Shown here: positions 23,262-35,400 of the stretch, piece by piece
Layout: each line of letters begins with the position of its first letter
Position numbering within the stretch: the first letter of the stretch is position 1
Source: Megalopta genalis
Lineage: Eukaryota; Arthropoda; Insecta; Hymenoptera; Halictidae
NCBI RefSeq assembly: GCF_051020955.1
Contig: NC_135013.1
Coordinates: forward strand, 3,750,501-3,814,500
Direction: 5' to 3'
Length of the DNA stretch: 64,000 bases
Translations under genes and position numbers: made by a program
Notes under the pieces: model-generated
What the model was told of the DNA's origin: nothing
Seen by the model: the letters and a program-made list of their open reading frames with translations, nothing else
The model's database searches: none

Positions 23262-23627
23262 CAGGGTGTCCCAAAAATGTCTCGCAATCCGGAAATGGTG
23301 GATTCCTTAAGTTATTCGAAGTAACTTTTTCCTTAGCGAAAATGCAAACCGCGGCTTCGTTTACGAGTTATTAATGAAAAACGCCGACCAATAAGAAGCG
23401 GGCTCTGCTGACGCGAGGCGGTCGAGCCAACGAGCGCGCGAAACCCAGCTCCGCTCATTGGCTCGGCCGTCTCGCGCAGGTAGATCTCGCCTCTGATTGA
23501 TCACCGATTTTCGTTGATAACTCGTAAACGAAGCCGCGGTTTGCATTTTCGTTAAGGAGAAAGTTGCTTCAAATGATCTCAGGAACCCTCTATTTTTCGG
23601 ATTGCGAGACATTTTTGAGACCCCCTG
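23262..23627. mobile_element. Foldback MITE family F copy
   Basis: TA/CAGGGTGTCCCAAAAATG on the left and ttttgagaccccctg/TA on the right. Paired arms around a GC-rich loop. Confidence 0.9.
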
Positions 23628-23905
23628 TAGAAATCGAAACGTCAAACGAGACCGAAGAGCTTTTCGTCGTACACCTTCGACCGTCCAATTGTTATAAATT
23701 ATAAACGATCCGCTTTGCATCATTTCAAGGTTATGTCAATACCGTGGCTCGATCGGAATCTTTCGTCTTATTAAATCGGTGAGCTTTTCATTCTTACCGA
23801 CCCGACTCGCGAGTTTCAGCGACAGACGCGATAATTCCAAGGAATCGGTCGACCAGATTTGATCTCGCCTGCCGTTCTTGCAACGAAGAGACTTTTTCAC
23901 GAATA

Positions 23906-24257
23906 CAGGTAGTTTCAAAATTATGATACATCCTGGATTCCTCAGGTTATTTCAAGTAACTTTTTCCTTAGCGCAAATGCAATCCGCCGTTTCGTTCGCG
24001 AGTTATTAACGAAAAACGGTGACCAATGAGAGGCCAGCTCGCCTAGCGCCAAGCGACCAATCAGCGAAACCGCGCTTCGACCGCTCGTTGGCCCGGCCGT
24101 CCTCGCGTCAGCCGAGCTCGCCTCTCATTGGCCAGTGTTTTTCGTTGATAACTCATAAACGAAGCCGCGGATTGCATTTTCGCTGAGGGAAAAGTTACTT
24201 CAAATACTCTCAGGAATCCCTTGTTTCTCGGAAGTACCATCATTTTGGGACACCCAG
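23906..24257. mobile_element. Foldback MITE family F, divergent-terminus subtype
   Basis: Inner arms match family F (gagttattaacgaaaaacgg / tttttcgttgataactc), but outer ends read aaaattatgatac and catcattttgggacaccc. The copies at 32135, 54249 and 58359 share this outer subtype. Confidence 0.8.
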
Positions 24258-25902
24258 CACATATGTAAGAACCACTGCGCGCGTTCCTACGAACAAACGT
24301 TCTCTCGACGCGCTAACAGGATCCTTTCGTGGATTTTACGTACGATCAACTCGACCCAGTTCGCTGCTGCGAAAAGACAAATATGGTGGCCGTCGTTACG
24401 AGCATATCGAAGTGTACATAGTTTCGTTCGTCGTCGTCGCGCGCGCCATCTTATTACTACCCCGTGCGACGTGGTCGGCTCTATACGAAACTTCCGAACA
24501 GACAGAACAAAGTCCAAGTGCGCGGGCGGTAGGGGAAACGGTTTGTTTACGTCGGAATCGCAACAATGACACACCTAGTTATCCGCACGCGGAGAGATGA
24601 TATTAATTTGTACCTGTATGAGAAAATAATCGGAAAGGCACGATACTCGAGGCGATCTCAATCAAAGGCACGTACAATCGATAGACTAGATGGTTGCAGC
24701 GGACAGAGTGTCTCTTCAGCGATGGAGCAAGCACACTGCGGTTTTGTCTCGCAATTTTTATTCAACATACACCGTGTGGCATAATCGAGCGGCATTAACG
24801 CGTGTACAGCGTGGATCAAATCCCAAGCACGTAAGCAATCATAGAAATGTTGTCCTTGATCGTGAACGAAGATTGGGACGAGTTTCGTTGAAGAAAAGAA
24901 ATAAAGGAATATCGTGAACACTTTTTGATCGTAACTGTGCCAAAATGAGGTTCCCGGCTTCGTAGAATAAATAATACTACGTTGAACAAAAACATCGAAC
25001 GCCGTTCCAAGTTCTCGTAACTGGACCGCGGATCTTTATGCATAATAACAAATTGTCTGCGTTGACTGCAAGCTACATTTATTTCTCTTTTAAATAAGCT
25101 GAACGAGCTCGACGTTAATACAACGGTATCTCTTTAATTTGTTTAAATGTTCTCACCGTTTCGAATCGCGTCTATTAATTTCTGCCGTAAACGCGTGAAA
25201 TCCGCTCGTAACAAAAACATTTGTTCAATTATAGAAGACGGCGTAGTAGCTGGCAATAACGCGATATTTCATCAGATGCATAACCAAATATAAAATCACA
25301 ATTTTCATTTTATTCAATTAAATTACCAGACGTTTAAATTATCATCCTTCGGTATATCATCGTTTCGGTATAATACATTAGAACTAGACGTTCCGTGAAC
25401 ATTCATCTCTCAACCGTGACTCACCACCGTTATTAAAACAAGATCGTTTCGAGCGAACGAGTAGAAAATATTTTAATAAAACATTATATAACCTGTTTCG
25501 AGCGAACGAACAGAAAATATTTGCTAAAATATTACAACAATATTGAGAAATGTCGAACGATATCCGATAAATATGATCGTAGAAACGATTATCATTATTT
25601 ACAAGTATTAATTATCCTATGTGAACCGTGAACCCATTTCTTCCAACAAATCTAATAAACATCCGTGTCCGTTGAAACGCGATTCGAACCGAGTTCGCAA
25701 GACCGTAACGAGTTTAACGCCGATTAGAACGACACGACGGCGACGGTGGAAGTCGGTACAAATTAATGATCGCAATTTAATCTCCGAGGCATCGTTTCAT
25801 ACAAATTCTCTGTGATCGTCGTTCTTCGGTGCGTGCGATTTGATTCGTAACAACAACTGCGCGATTGGTTCGCATGGAAACGCTACGAAACGCCGTAGTA
25901 TA
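24258..25902. other. Spacer without recognised gene
   Basis: Unremarkable mixed sequence. Small open frames show no recognisable motif. Confidence 0.45.
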
Positions 25903-26404
25903 GTAATGTCTCTCTAATTGACGCCCAGATTGCGCACAAAAATGGACAATTTGGGAAGAGGTGATACGATTATTCGAGCCATGCGGCTCGTTTTTATAGT
26001 TACCGATTGTCAACGATTATAAAAACGAACCGCGAGACTAATAATTCTCCTCTTAAAGCTCCTCTTAATAAGGCTCCCAATTAGGGCCCTCTTCCCAAAT
26101 TGTCCATTTTTGTTTCGAGATGTTTTCGGTTTATTTTTATAGTTATAAATCGTCCACAATTATAAAAACGAGCCGCGAGGCTCGAATAATTCCCCTCTTA
26201 AAACTCCTCTTAATAAGGCTCCCAATTAGGCTCCTCTTCCCAAATTGTCCATTTTTGTTTCGAGACGTCCTCGGTTTATTTTTATAGTTATAAATTGTCC
26301 ACAATTATAAAAACGAGCCGCGAGGCTCGAATAATCGTATCTCCTCTTCACCAAATTATCCATTTTAGTGGACAATCCGAGCGTCAGTAAGAGAGACATT
26401 ACTG
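25903..26404. mobile_element. MITE family A copy with internally repeated hairpins
   Basis: The left end is tagtaatgtctctctaatt and the right end gagagacattactg/TA. Inside, a block of about 143 bp (cgagccgcgaggctcg hairpin arm plus cccaaattgtccatttttg) is repeated twice more, giving three successive hairpins. Confidence 0.85.
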
Positions 26405-26689
26405 TACAACGTTGTACAATACAATTCGAATCGATAGGATTTGCTACAGAGAGGCCGATGTGCGCTTCGATAATCTTAACGGTCGTTTTTTTAGCGACGG
26501 TGAACGAAAACGACCGGCGGCGGCGATCGAAGATCGTTCTTAAAACGTCACGGCTTATCGTTAACAACGTAATCTAATATGATCAACGATTTCTCCGGAA
26601 AGAAAGATAGAAAAATATACATATTATACGAGTCTCTTAAAACACCCACACGATAAAATATCTTATTTCTTTGGCGCTTCGGTCTCTTT

Positions 26690-26720
26690 CTTTCTTTCTT
26701 TCTTTGTTTCTTCTTTCTTA
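26690..26720. repeat. (TTTC)n microsatellite
   Basis: Short tandem tttc run. Confidence 0.8.
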
Positions 26721-27155
26721 TCTTTCGTCCCGTCCTCTGCTTCGTTGCCATCGATAAATGTAATCTCGGTCCGCGAAAGCGACGCGAAACAACGGGCTCG
26801 AATCGAAGGAGAGCGAAACGCAAGAGAAACGCGGCGCGAAGGGAAACGCAAGCGTGGGGAGGGGAGGGGAGAGAACGCAAGAGAAACTTACGGATCGGCG
26901 CGTCGTGAACCGTCGGGCACGACGGATGAGAACGGCCGAAAAAGAAAATATCCACCGCGCGGTTCTTTTTTTTTTGTCTCCTCCTTTTCCATCTTTTCGC
27001 GTTCAATGTCGGAACGATCCACGCTATTGTCGTTTATCATTCTACGTGTCGCTATACGGTTAGCTTGGTCGAAGGATCGAGGGGAGTTGGCGATTAGAGA
27101 GTTCTTATCGGTATTAATTGGTTTAGTCGAATATTAAATGTCTCTCTCATCCGAT

Positions 27156-27188
27156 GTGTGTGTGTGTGTGATTGTGTGTGTGTATGTG
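27156..27188. repeat. (TG)n microsatellite
   Basis: Short TG run with one interruption. Confidence 0.9.
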
Positions 27189-27264
27189 TCAGCTCGCGGT
27201 GCGTCGCGTTAACGTAAACACGTGCGAGAAACGATCGGCGATCGCTGATGATGATTCTGTCGGA

Positions 27265-27267
<3 letters not shown>

Positions 27268-27314
<47 letters not shown>

Positions 27315-27315
27315 G
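27268..27315. repeat. (TC)n microsatellite
   Basis: About 20 TC units. Confidence 0.95.
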
Positions 27316-28731
27316 GATGGATCTCGTGTAATCGTGGCGCACAGTGGGCCGGATCGAAGATTTTAGTGACTTTTTGTCAAAAACCTAATTTTCTCATATC
27401 GATGTCCAGTCAATTTTTATTGCTTGTTAAATGTCCATTACCCTCGTAAGTGGAAATATTAATAAAAATGATCATAAATTGTAACAGATACGACAATTTA
27501 AAGTTGAACATTTTGAACGCTACATTTGACGCCAAAAAATATGCTACTTTCCCTCGCAATGTCCCGACAAATCTAATTTTTTCCTTTGCTTTCTTTTTTA
27601 ACATTAGGAGGCAATATTTCTCGTTAGGAAACAGTAGCTTAAATTAAGGTTATCGTATCCTATATATGAAAAATATAATGTTTAATAAAATACAAAAAGT
27701 GTAAAAATTCTTTACATTCGACAAGGAATATCTTTTGATACCCAAGGAATCACGGTTTCGGACAAACAGTATATTTTCAGGATACTTTCCTCTACATAAT
27801 TCTGTAAAAGTTACATACCAAGACGAACCAGATTGCAAATTATTACGTTTTAAAGATACCAACGTTACGTTACTTTTGAAGATATCGAAGATAATCTCTC
27901 TGTGTTCCAGTCGGTATTACAGAACGCTTCTTCGTTTGTAAGTCGACAGATATTTAAAATTTTTAATTATTCCATATAACATGAAAGATATAAGTAAACG
28001 AAACAAACTTTGTAACATCATATTTAAACAATTTTTTTTCATAAAAAATATCAATGAAAATTAATTAAAAATTATTGTTTAACAAATGCAAAAAGAATTT
28101 AATTATCTATAGCTGAAAATAACTATTTTTTAAATATTTTAGGTGAAAATTTCATTGCAATATCTTTGATGGTTCAAAAGTTATAACAGAATGTCACTGA
28201 ATTTCTCAATCCAGCCCACTATGTGCCGGTCTGATCGCGAACTCGTCGAGGAAGAATTGCTCTGTACGCAAACGATGATCGGATTTCTACCGGTAAAAAG
28301 CGAGCATCTCGAAGAGAAACGAGAACAGAAAGATGGCGCTGGAATCGGTCCCTTTCATGACGCTTTCCGAAGTTGCTCGGTACGTGCGCACAGTTCTAAC
28401 ACAGATATATGTATATATATGTATATATGTGTATATACGTATATATATGTATCAGATAAATACATATGCATCTGTGCCACATGCACGGCCATATATCAAC
28501 GTAAATAACGCTGCCGTTCGAAAATACGAGAGGCTGGCTCCGACTGTTCCGCGAGACCGAGAAATATGTATAAACGATTTCGAACGAAACGCAAACGCTT
28601 AGGGTGACCGTCGTCTTCGTTACGCTTCATGGTGTCGCGTGGTTGCAAAATAATACTGTTCTCTTCTTACCGATCGCGAGGGCTGAATCCGTATTCTTCG
28701 CAAGCAGCGCGACGGTTCTACGTAGACTGCG

Positions 28732-29173
28732 GATTTTATGCGTTCGTACAACGTAAACGAGTACAGTAATGTCTCCCTTACTGACGCTCAGATTGTGCAG
28801 AAAAATGGACAATTTGGGAAGAGGAGATACGATTATTCGAGCCTTGCAACTCGTTTCCATAGTCGTTGACAATCGATAACCATAAAAAACGAGCCACAAG
28901 GCTATACCAAATACCAAGGCTATACCACAAGGTATCTCCTTTTCCAAAATTGTCCATTTCTGTGGATAATCTGAGCGTTAATTAGGGTGACATTATATTG
29001 TAGCTGAGATAGAAAACGGTGACGCTGTGTTGGAACAATCGAACGATTCGGCGGTTACATTATTTGTAATCGATTCAAATGATTATCCGAGAGCAGGAAT
29101 AAATGTCTATGGATTTTCTGTGTGCCGCAATCGATGCGTTTCAGTTCGCATAAAAGATATATCCGCAGTCTAG
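28732..29173. mobile_element. MITE family C copy interrupted by a family A MITE
   Basis: Left end TA/gactgcggattttatgcg and right end gcataaaagatatatccgcagtc/TA-like are inverted. A family A element (28764-29000) lies inside, so C was here before A. Confidence 0.75.
28764..29000. mobile_element. MITE family A copy, nested in family C
   Basis: TA/cagtaatgtctcccttac on the left; tgagcgttaattagggtgac on the right. Hairpin core of cttgcaactcgttt and aaaacgagccacaag type. Confidence 0.85.
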
Positions 29174-29355
29174 TTATACGGGCGTGCACAGAGCTGTGCG
29201 CGTGTCGCATTATGTCGTTTAATTGGGTGTTTGATTCGCGTTTGTCATTTTTGTATCTACAGCTAAAGAGGGCAGTATGTACAAGGGTCAAAGGAATGTG
29301 TGTGTGTGTTTATCTTTTCTTCTGTAGCCGCTATAGAACAGGCCAGCAGTATAAT

Positions 29356-29428
29356 CTATTCGATATAGATATCCTCTATCGGGAAAGCAGTCTCGATGAA
29401 CTTCGTGTAGAACCGATGGAAAGCACGC
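29356..29428 (-). CDS. Aplip1: Aplip1 terminal exon
   Basis: Acceptor ttcgtag/g. One base completes a Gly codon, then [20 protein letters not shown] and the last residues YIE with TAG. It closes the PTB helix and gives the kinesin light chain-binding tail. Confidence 0.95.
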
Positions 29429-32400
29429 CTACGAAGAGAACATTCCACCTTTAAATTCAATGTTATGCACGTCGTTGAGGGACTTTACAGAGATCTTCAA
29501 TTATAAAAACGATGATGTTTCATATTATACAGGGTGTCCCAAAAATGTCTTGCGATCCGAAAATGAGGGGTTCCTGGAGTCATTTGAAGCAACTTTTTCC
29601 TTTGCGAAAATTTTCTCCAAAGCACCGTTAACGAGTTATTAACGAAAAACAGTGACCAATAAGAATCGAGTACGGCTGACGCGAGGCGGCCCAGCCAACC
29701 AGCGCATGAAGCCCAGTTCCGCTCATTGGCTCGGTCGCCTCGGTCGCCTCGTGCCAGCCGAGCTCCCCTCTCATTTGTCACTGTTTTTCGTTAATAACTC
29801 TTTAATCGTGCCTCGGGGAAAATTTTTGTAAAGGAAAAAGTTGCTACAAGTGACCTGAGGAACCTGCCACTTTCGGATTGCGAGACATTTTCGAGACACC
29901 CTGTATATTTTTATCAAATAAATTGCTACGATTTCGACTAATTTTTGTGGTCACTGACTCGGCAGCCAGCATGTTCGTGCAATATTTTCTAAATATTAAA
30001 TTTGGAAACTATATCTTCGAGACTAATAACAATACAGTAAATTAGGGCGAATAGAGAGATCAGTATGCATACCCGACGGCTTCGGCGACGGGTCTCGTGG
30101 ATTCTTGGCCAATGAACACGTGGCAAGCGAACCTCTGCAGGGTAGGATGCTTCGTGATGAAGCCGAGGTAGCGATGATCGCGAGGGTGAAAGGCGCAAAA
30201 GGAAACGTTCTTCAGCGAGTAGAAATAATCGTGGCAGGGTCCCTGGCTTTTCTGTGAAAGTAGAACAGCGTAAAAACGTGGTAAAAGCATCAACAAATCA
30301 ATGACCATAATGCGCACAACGAAATTCGAACGTTTAAAACGTTTCGACGTTCGTTATAGCCGGTCGACTCCGGCAGCGTGTGTGATCAGTGATCAATTAC
30401 TCAACCCCGAGGAGGATAATCAATAATCGCGGACAGTGTGCGTAATGCGTGATCATTAGCCAGTAATTTGTAATTGTAAAACGAATCATTATTCCACTCT
30501 TCGCTGCAGCCGATAGCTTCGGACGATAATGACAGCGTGCCGACTAATTTTGTCTGCTTGTAATTGAATATACATTTGTTCAGGCCAATCGTACTCCCGT
30601 TAAATATTTTTATTTCGATTTTGCCAGCGCATTGAATAATAATGTTTCTGCAATCGATCACCGTAATTTCTCTGTGCACGTTTCCACATTCGTTATATAA
30701 ATTACAAGACCTTTTACGCCAATAAATTGATCACTTGAGCTACACCTACTATTCATTAACTTGAATATATTATATTATTATATTATTATTATTATATTTT
30801 TTCTCAAAATATTGCATATAATATTGGGGTTATGTATCAATTATTACTACAAGCCAATGTACTGCGGACGTTCCGATTATTGCGTGTCAAGGTTCACGTG
30901 ACCCATTTTCTTATAAATGTACACACATAGCTACAATTCCTAGGATCAAGATATTCTCACTGTAGCACTTCACAAATTAGGTATAGGTACTCTATGGTCA
31001 AGCGTGTTCGCACTGACTCATCGAGAACTGTATCGTACAGGTTATGGTACGCAGTTCGGCAAAGCACCGCACTGATATACACACATAGTAAAAAAACCTC
31101 TGCGCGTGTATGTATACTGTGTTAGTGAATAATGTTTGAAATAAGCAAAGTTGGACAATTTTTTGGACGTTTTTATAGTTATTGACAATCGACGACTATA
31201 AAAACGAATCGCGAGACTCGAATAATCGTGTCTTCTGTTCCAAAATTGTCCATTATTGTTTACATGTTGAGTGACAAATGGAGAGAATTTACTGCATTTC
31301 TAAATTATTTCTCCTCCTCGTTCTATATCCCTCTTCCCACAACAGATTAATATTTTTAATATTAAAAACATAGGACAGAATAAAATGACTCGTTCCTGAT
31401 TCTTCTTTTACAATTGTTCAAATTATAAGAACGTATTTTGTCGGTAATGCAGACACAACTGTGAGCTTGACAAAGTATAAAATCATGCTTTTACTAAATA
31501 GATGAGGATTCGAAATGAACGAAATAAAAAGTCAGAAAAATAAATAAATAAATAAAAAAGAAAACAAAAGAAATGTCTGATAAAAGAAGAAACGGAATGT
31601 ATTTACGGCCTAATATAGCTGCCGTGCGATTCTAGTAGCTGCGAATCAGTCGACAGCGATCTACTATATCTGCATAAATATCCGCAGCCTGGTCGCGATT
31701 ATCGATTATTTAATTTCTGTTACGTTGAACTCTCGAATTCACGGCGCGATCGACCATTGTGCGGTGGATAAGAAATAGGACGTTTACCCGTGGTTTACTT
31801 CTGTCGACCATCCGGAGACCCTGATCGGATACTTCCAAGATGCAGCTTTGCGAGACGGGCGACTCGTTCGAGTTGCCAACGATTCGTCGCACCGCTTGGC
31901 AAACGACGCCGGTACCTTTGTGCGCCAAGGTCTCCACGGAGCCCAGGTAACCCAGAAGGTATCGTTCCCTTTTCACTTTCGGCGCTGACGGGTCAAAGTC
32001 GCTGTAATCCATGTCGACCGCGTAAGCCGAGGGGAAGATTCCTTGACGACCTGTTCTGAGGTTCACACCTTCAAATCGAAACGCAACGATGGCGCCGTTA
32101 ACGGGACGGTTGTCTCATCGAATCAATTTGTATACTGGCTGTCCCATAATTATGCGAGCACCCGGAGTGGGGAGATTCTTGAGGTCATTTGAAGCAACTT
32201 TCTTCTTAGCGAAAGTGCGATCCGCGGCTTTGTTTACAAGTTATTGACGAAAAACAGTGACCAATGAGAGGCGAGCTCGCCGAGCGCTCACTAGGCTCGC
32301 CTAGCGCTCCCTATTGGATCGCCTAGGCTCGCCTAGGCGGCCGAGCCAATCAGCGGAACAGCGCTTCGACCGCTCGTTGGCTCAGCCGCCTCGCGTCGCC

Positions 32401-35400
32401 AGCTGAGCTCGCCTCTCATTGGCCAGTGTTTTTCGTTAATAACTCGTAAACGAAGCCACGGATTGCATTTTCGCTGAGGAAAAAGTTACTTGAAATAATC
32501 TCAGGAACCCCTCATTTCCTAGAAATACCATAATTTTGGAACACCTAGAGAACATTGGCCAGAGTTTCCGAATGTATTATTACTAGACTGCGAGTTTTAT
32601 GCATCTTTTGATAAAAGCGAGTAGATCAAATGAAAGATAGTAAAAACATTCAACAATTTCAGAATATTATCGTATCACTGCGAACTCTTCGAAACGATTA
32701 AAAAAAGACACTAACGTAGACGTTGCATTTCGCAACGAACGACAATTTTGCATAAAAATCCGCAGTCTGATCAATCGCAAAGTAATCGGTACCGTAACAA
32801 CAGGTTAGAACCGATCGGAACGAACCTTCACACCAAAGATCGTCGGCCTCCTTCTGAACGTAGATGGGATCGCCGATTTCGAGATCGATCTCGTCGTGAT
32901 GTCTTGGCACAAATTTGTGCAGTCCTCGATGCGTTGCCTCGAGCAACTCCAGTTGAGTGAACGGAACGCCTCCGCTTCCTTCGAGAGAACGATCGGACGT
33001 TAGTTAACCGATTTAGCAAACATTCGGTTGAATGAACGTGTGCAATGAGACTTTTTGTGTCTAAAAAAATGTCTTGTAATACGGAAATGAGGGTTCCTGA
33101 AGTAACTTTTTCCTTAGCGAAAATGTTTTACGAGGGTTCGTTTACGAGTTCAGTGAGACGCGAGATCGCACAGCGCTAGACGACCGAGCCAATCAGCGGA
33201 ACTGGGCTTCGCGCGCTCGTTGGCTGGGCCACGCCTCGTGCCAGCCGAGCTCGCCTCTCATTGGTCCAGAGTTTTTCGCTAATAACTCGTAAACAAAGCC
33301 ACGGATTGAATTTTCGCTAAGGAAAAAGTTGCTTCAAATAACCTGAGGAACCTACCTTCCGGATTGCGAGACATTTTTGGGACATCCTGTGTATATAATA
33401 ATATAATATAAATATGATATAAAAATATAATATAAATATAATATAAATATAATATAAAAATATAATATAAATATAATATAAATATAATATAGATATGATA
33501 TAAATACAATATAAAAATATAATATAAATACAACCGAAAATTAAAGTTTAAGTCGATAGATCTGCTCTCTGGCAATTCATGGCATACCGGGCACGACCGG
33601 CGCGGCGGTGGACGCGTTGAACCGTGACAAATAATTAGAGGAAATTAAAAATGTCACCTGGCGTGCTACTAGGCGAAGCGGAGTCTGTGTTCTGCAGGGT
33701 GTTGCAGGGTATGGGCGAGACACTTTTCGGCCCGTTTTCCGGCGAGTGAGCGGTGGAATGGCCGCTGTCGGTGGCCATCCGTTCGCTGTCCGGCGAGCTG
33801 TCCTCGTGGCGGATCCTCGAATGACATTTTCGTAAGACTAAATGCGGTCTGCTTGACGTCGAGCCGTTCGCCGCGTTCAGCTCGTCCGCCAGCGACGACG
33901 ACGACTGCATGGTCATCTGACCGATGGGCAGACCTGCGAATAGAGATCGTCGATCAAACGAACGGTCACGGAAAATCATGGATCCCCGTGGATCCTCGGG
34001 AATCGAACGAGGGGCATCGCCCCCCTTCCCGCACCTCTTCGCAAAATCACGAGGCGCTCGAAAGTCTGCAGGTCCCGCATGATTCGATTCTTGGCGACCG
34101 GTTGATCGGAACGACCGAGAGACACGCGCGGTCGACGCGACCAGATACGGATGGCGACCGTCGCCGGCAACCGTCGCGGGCACGAGTCGCGGACGCGCGA
34201 GACTCGGACAAGCGCCGCGACGCAAATAGACGTCATTATTGGATTTTCTTTCGTTGCGGTCGCAGATTCTGCGGTTGAATCCGCGATATATCGGATGAGA
34301 AATGCGCGCGGCACGGTCGATTCCTTGCTACGCGCCGTCTCGGCCGCTCAAGGTCACGCTATTCTAGAGGTAAACGGATCGGCGCCGGATCGGATTGTTC
34401 GCGCGGCCAGATCGCCAGCGCCGTCGGCGCGGCGCGGCACGACTTTCCGGCCGCGAAAAGGATGCAGCGCGATTGTATTTTCACTTTCCGCTGGAGCGTT
34501 CGAATCGACGCTTGCTTGCGATATTTTGCTAAACAAGCGAGTCGGATTACGCGGTTTACAGAGATACAGTCGGCGTACAAAGTACGCCCTTCAAAACGAA
34601 GTAATATTTTTTTGTTTATGATTGAACCGAGTGCTCTGAATTCTTGTTCATCCCTTTAATATTTGAAAAATAATAACGCATCAATACGTACTCTCTAAAA
34701 CAGATAAATTACTTTGTAACAACTGTAACATTGAGGTTACAGTCAAGCACATCCTAATTGAATGTCCATTGTACAATTAAAAAAAAAGTAAAAATGCCCC
34801 ATACCATCGAAAAATGTTCGGGCAACTATAAACAAACAGCGAAAGTTATGTCATACCTGGAAGAAACCAAATTGTTTATATTATGAAAATTGTTATTGAA
34901 ATCAATTAACTTAAAGTCTAGATTCAGAGAATAATCATGACTATAATAATAACTATAATAATAACTATAAACAAACAGCAAAAGTTATGTCATACCTACA
35001 AAAAACCAAATTGTTTATTATAAAAATTGTTATTGAAAATTAACTTAAAGAAGTCTAGATTCAGAGAATAATAATAACTATAAACAAACAGCAAAAGTTA
35101 TGCCATATCTAGAAGAAACCAAATTGTTTATTAGAAAAATTGTTATTGAAATTAATCAACTTAAAAAAGCCTAGATCGAGAGAATAATGTAAAAATGTAA
35201 TGCGAAACTATTACATATGTCACACCATGTGTAACCCTGCGGATGTTCTCGCACAAGTAGTCGTTAATTGTTGTTAAGCAGATACGACATTAAATAAATT
35301 AAATAACAAGATAAAATCCCGAAAAGAATTTAGATCGCTTGGCACAATTAGAAAAGAAATTATTCCGTTTTAGAATATGAACGAATACTTTGTACACAGA

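Larger units (their letters stand above)
32069..32825 (-). other. Aplip1 intron filled by two elements
   Basis: A 757-bp intron, about 80% of it composed of a family F foldback (32135-32547) and a family C MITE (32584-32777). Confidence 0.85.
32979..33657 (-). other. Aplip1 intron
   Basis: A 679-bp intron with a family F foldback (33058-33389) followed by an AATATAATATAAATAT array (33390-33530). Confidence 0.85.
34630..35310 (+). mobile_element. Non-LTR retrotransposon (LINE) 3' end remnant
   Basis: The end of a LINE ORF2 is recognisable at 34679-34783. It is followed by a 3' region with a 125-bp tandem repeat and a tail of gacattaaataaattaaat type. The element is severely 5' truncated and lies antisense to Aplip1. 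Confidence 0.7.

Noticed and set aside
33950..34460. Coding extension of the Aplip1 exon at 33933 into the GC-rich flank
   Set aside because: The frame is open, but the AG acceptor at 33934-33935 gives the required phase and the extension has no JIP1 similarity.
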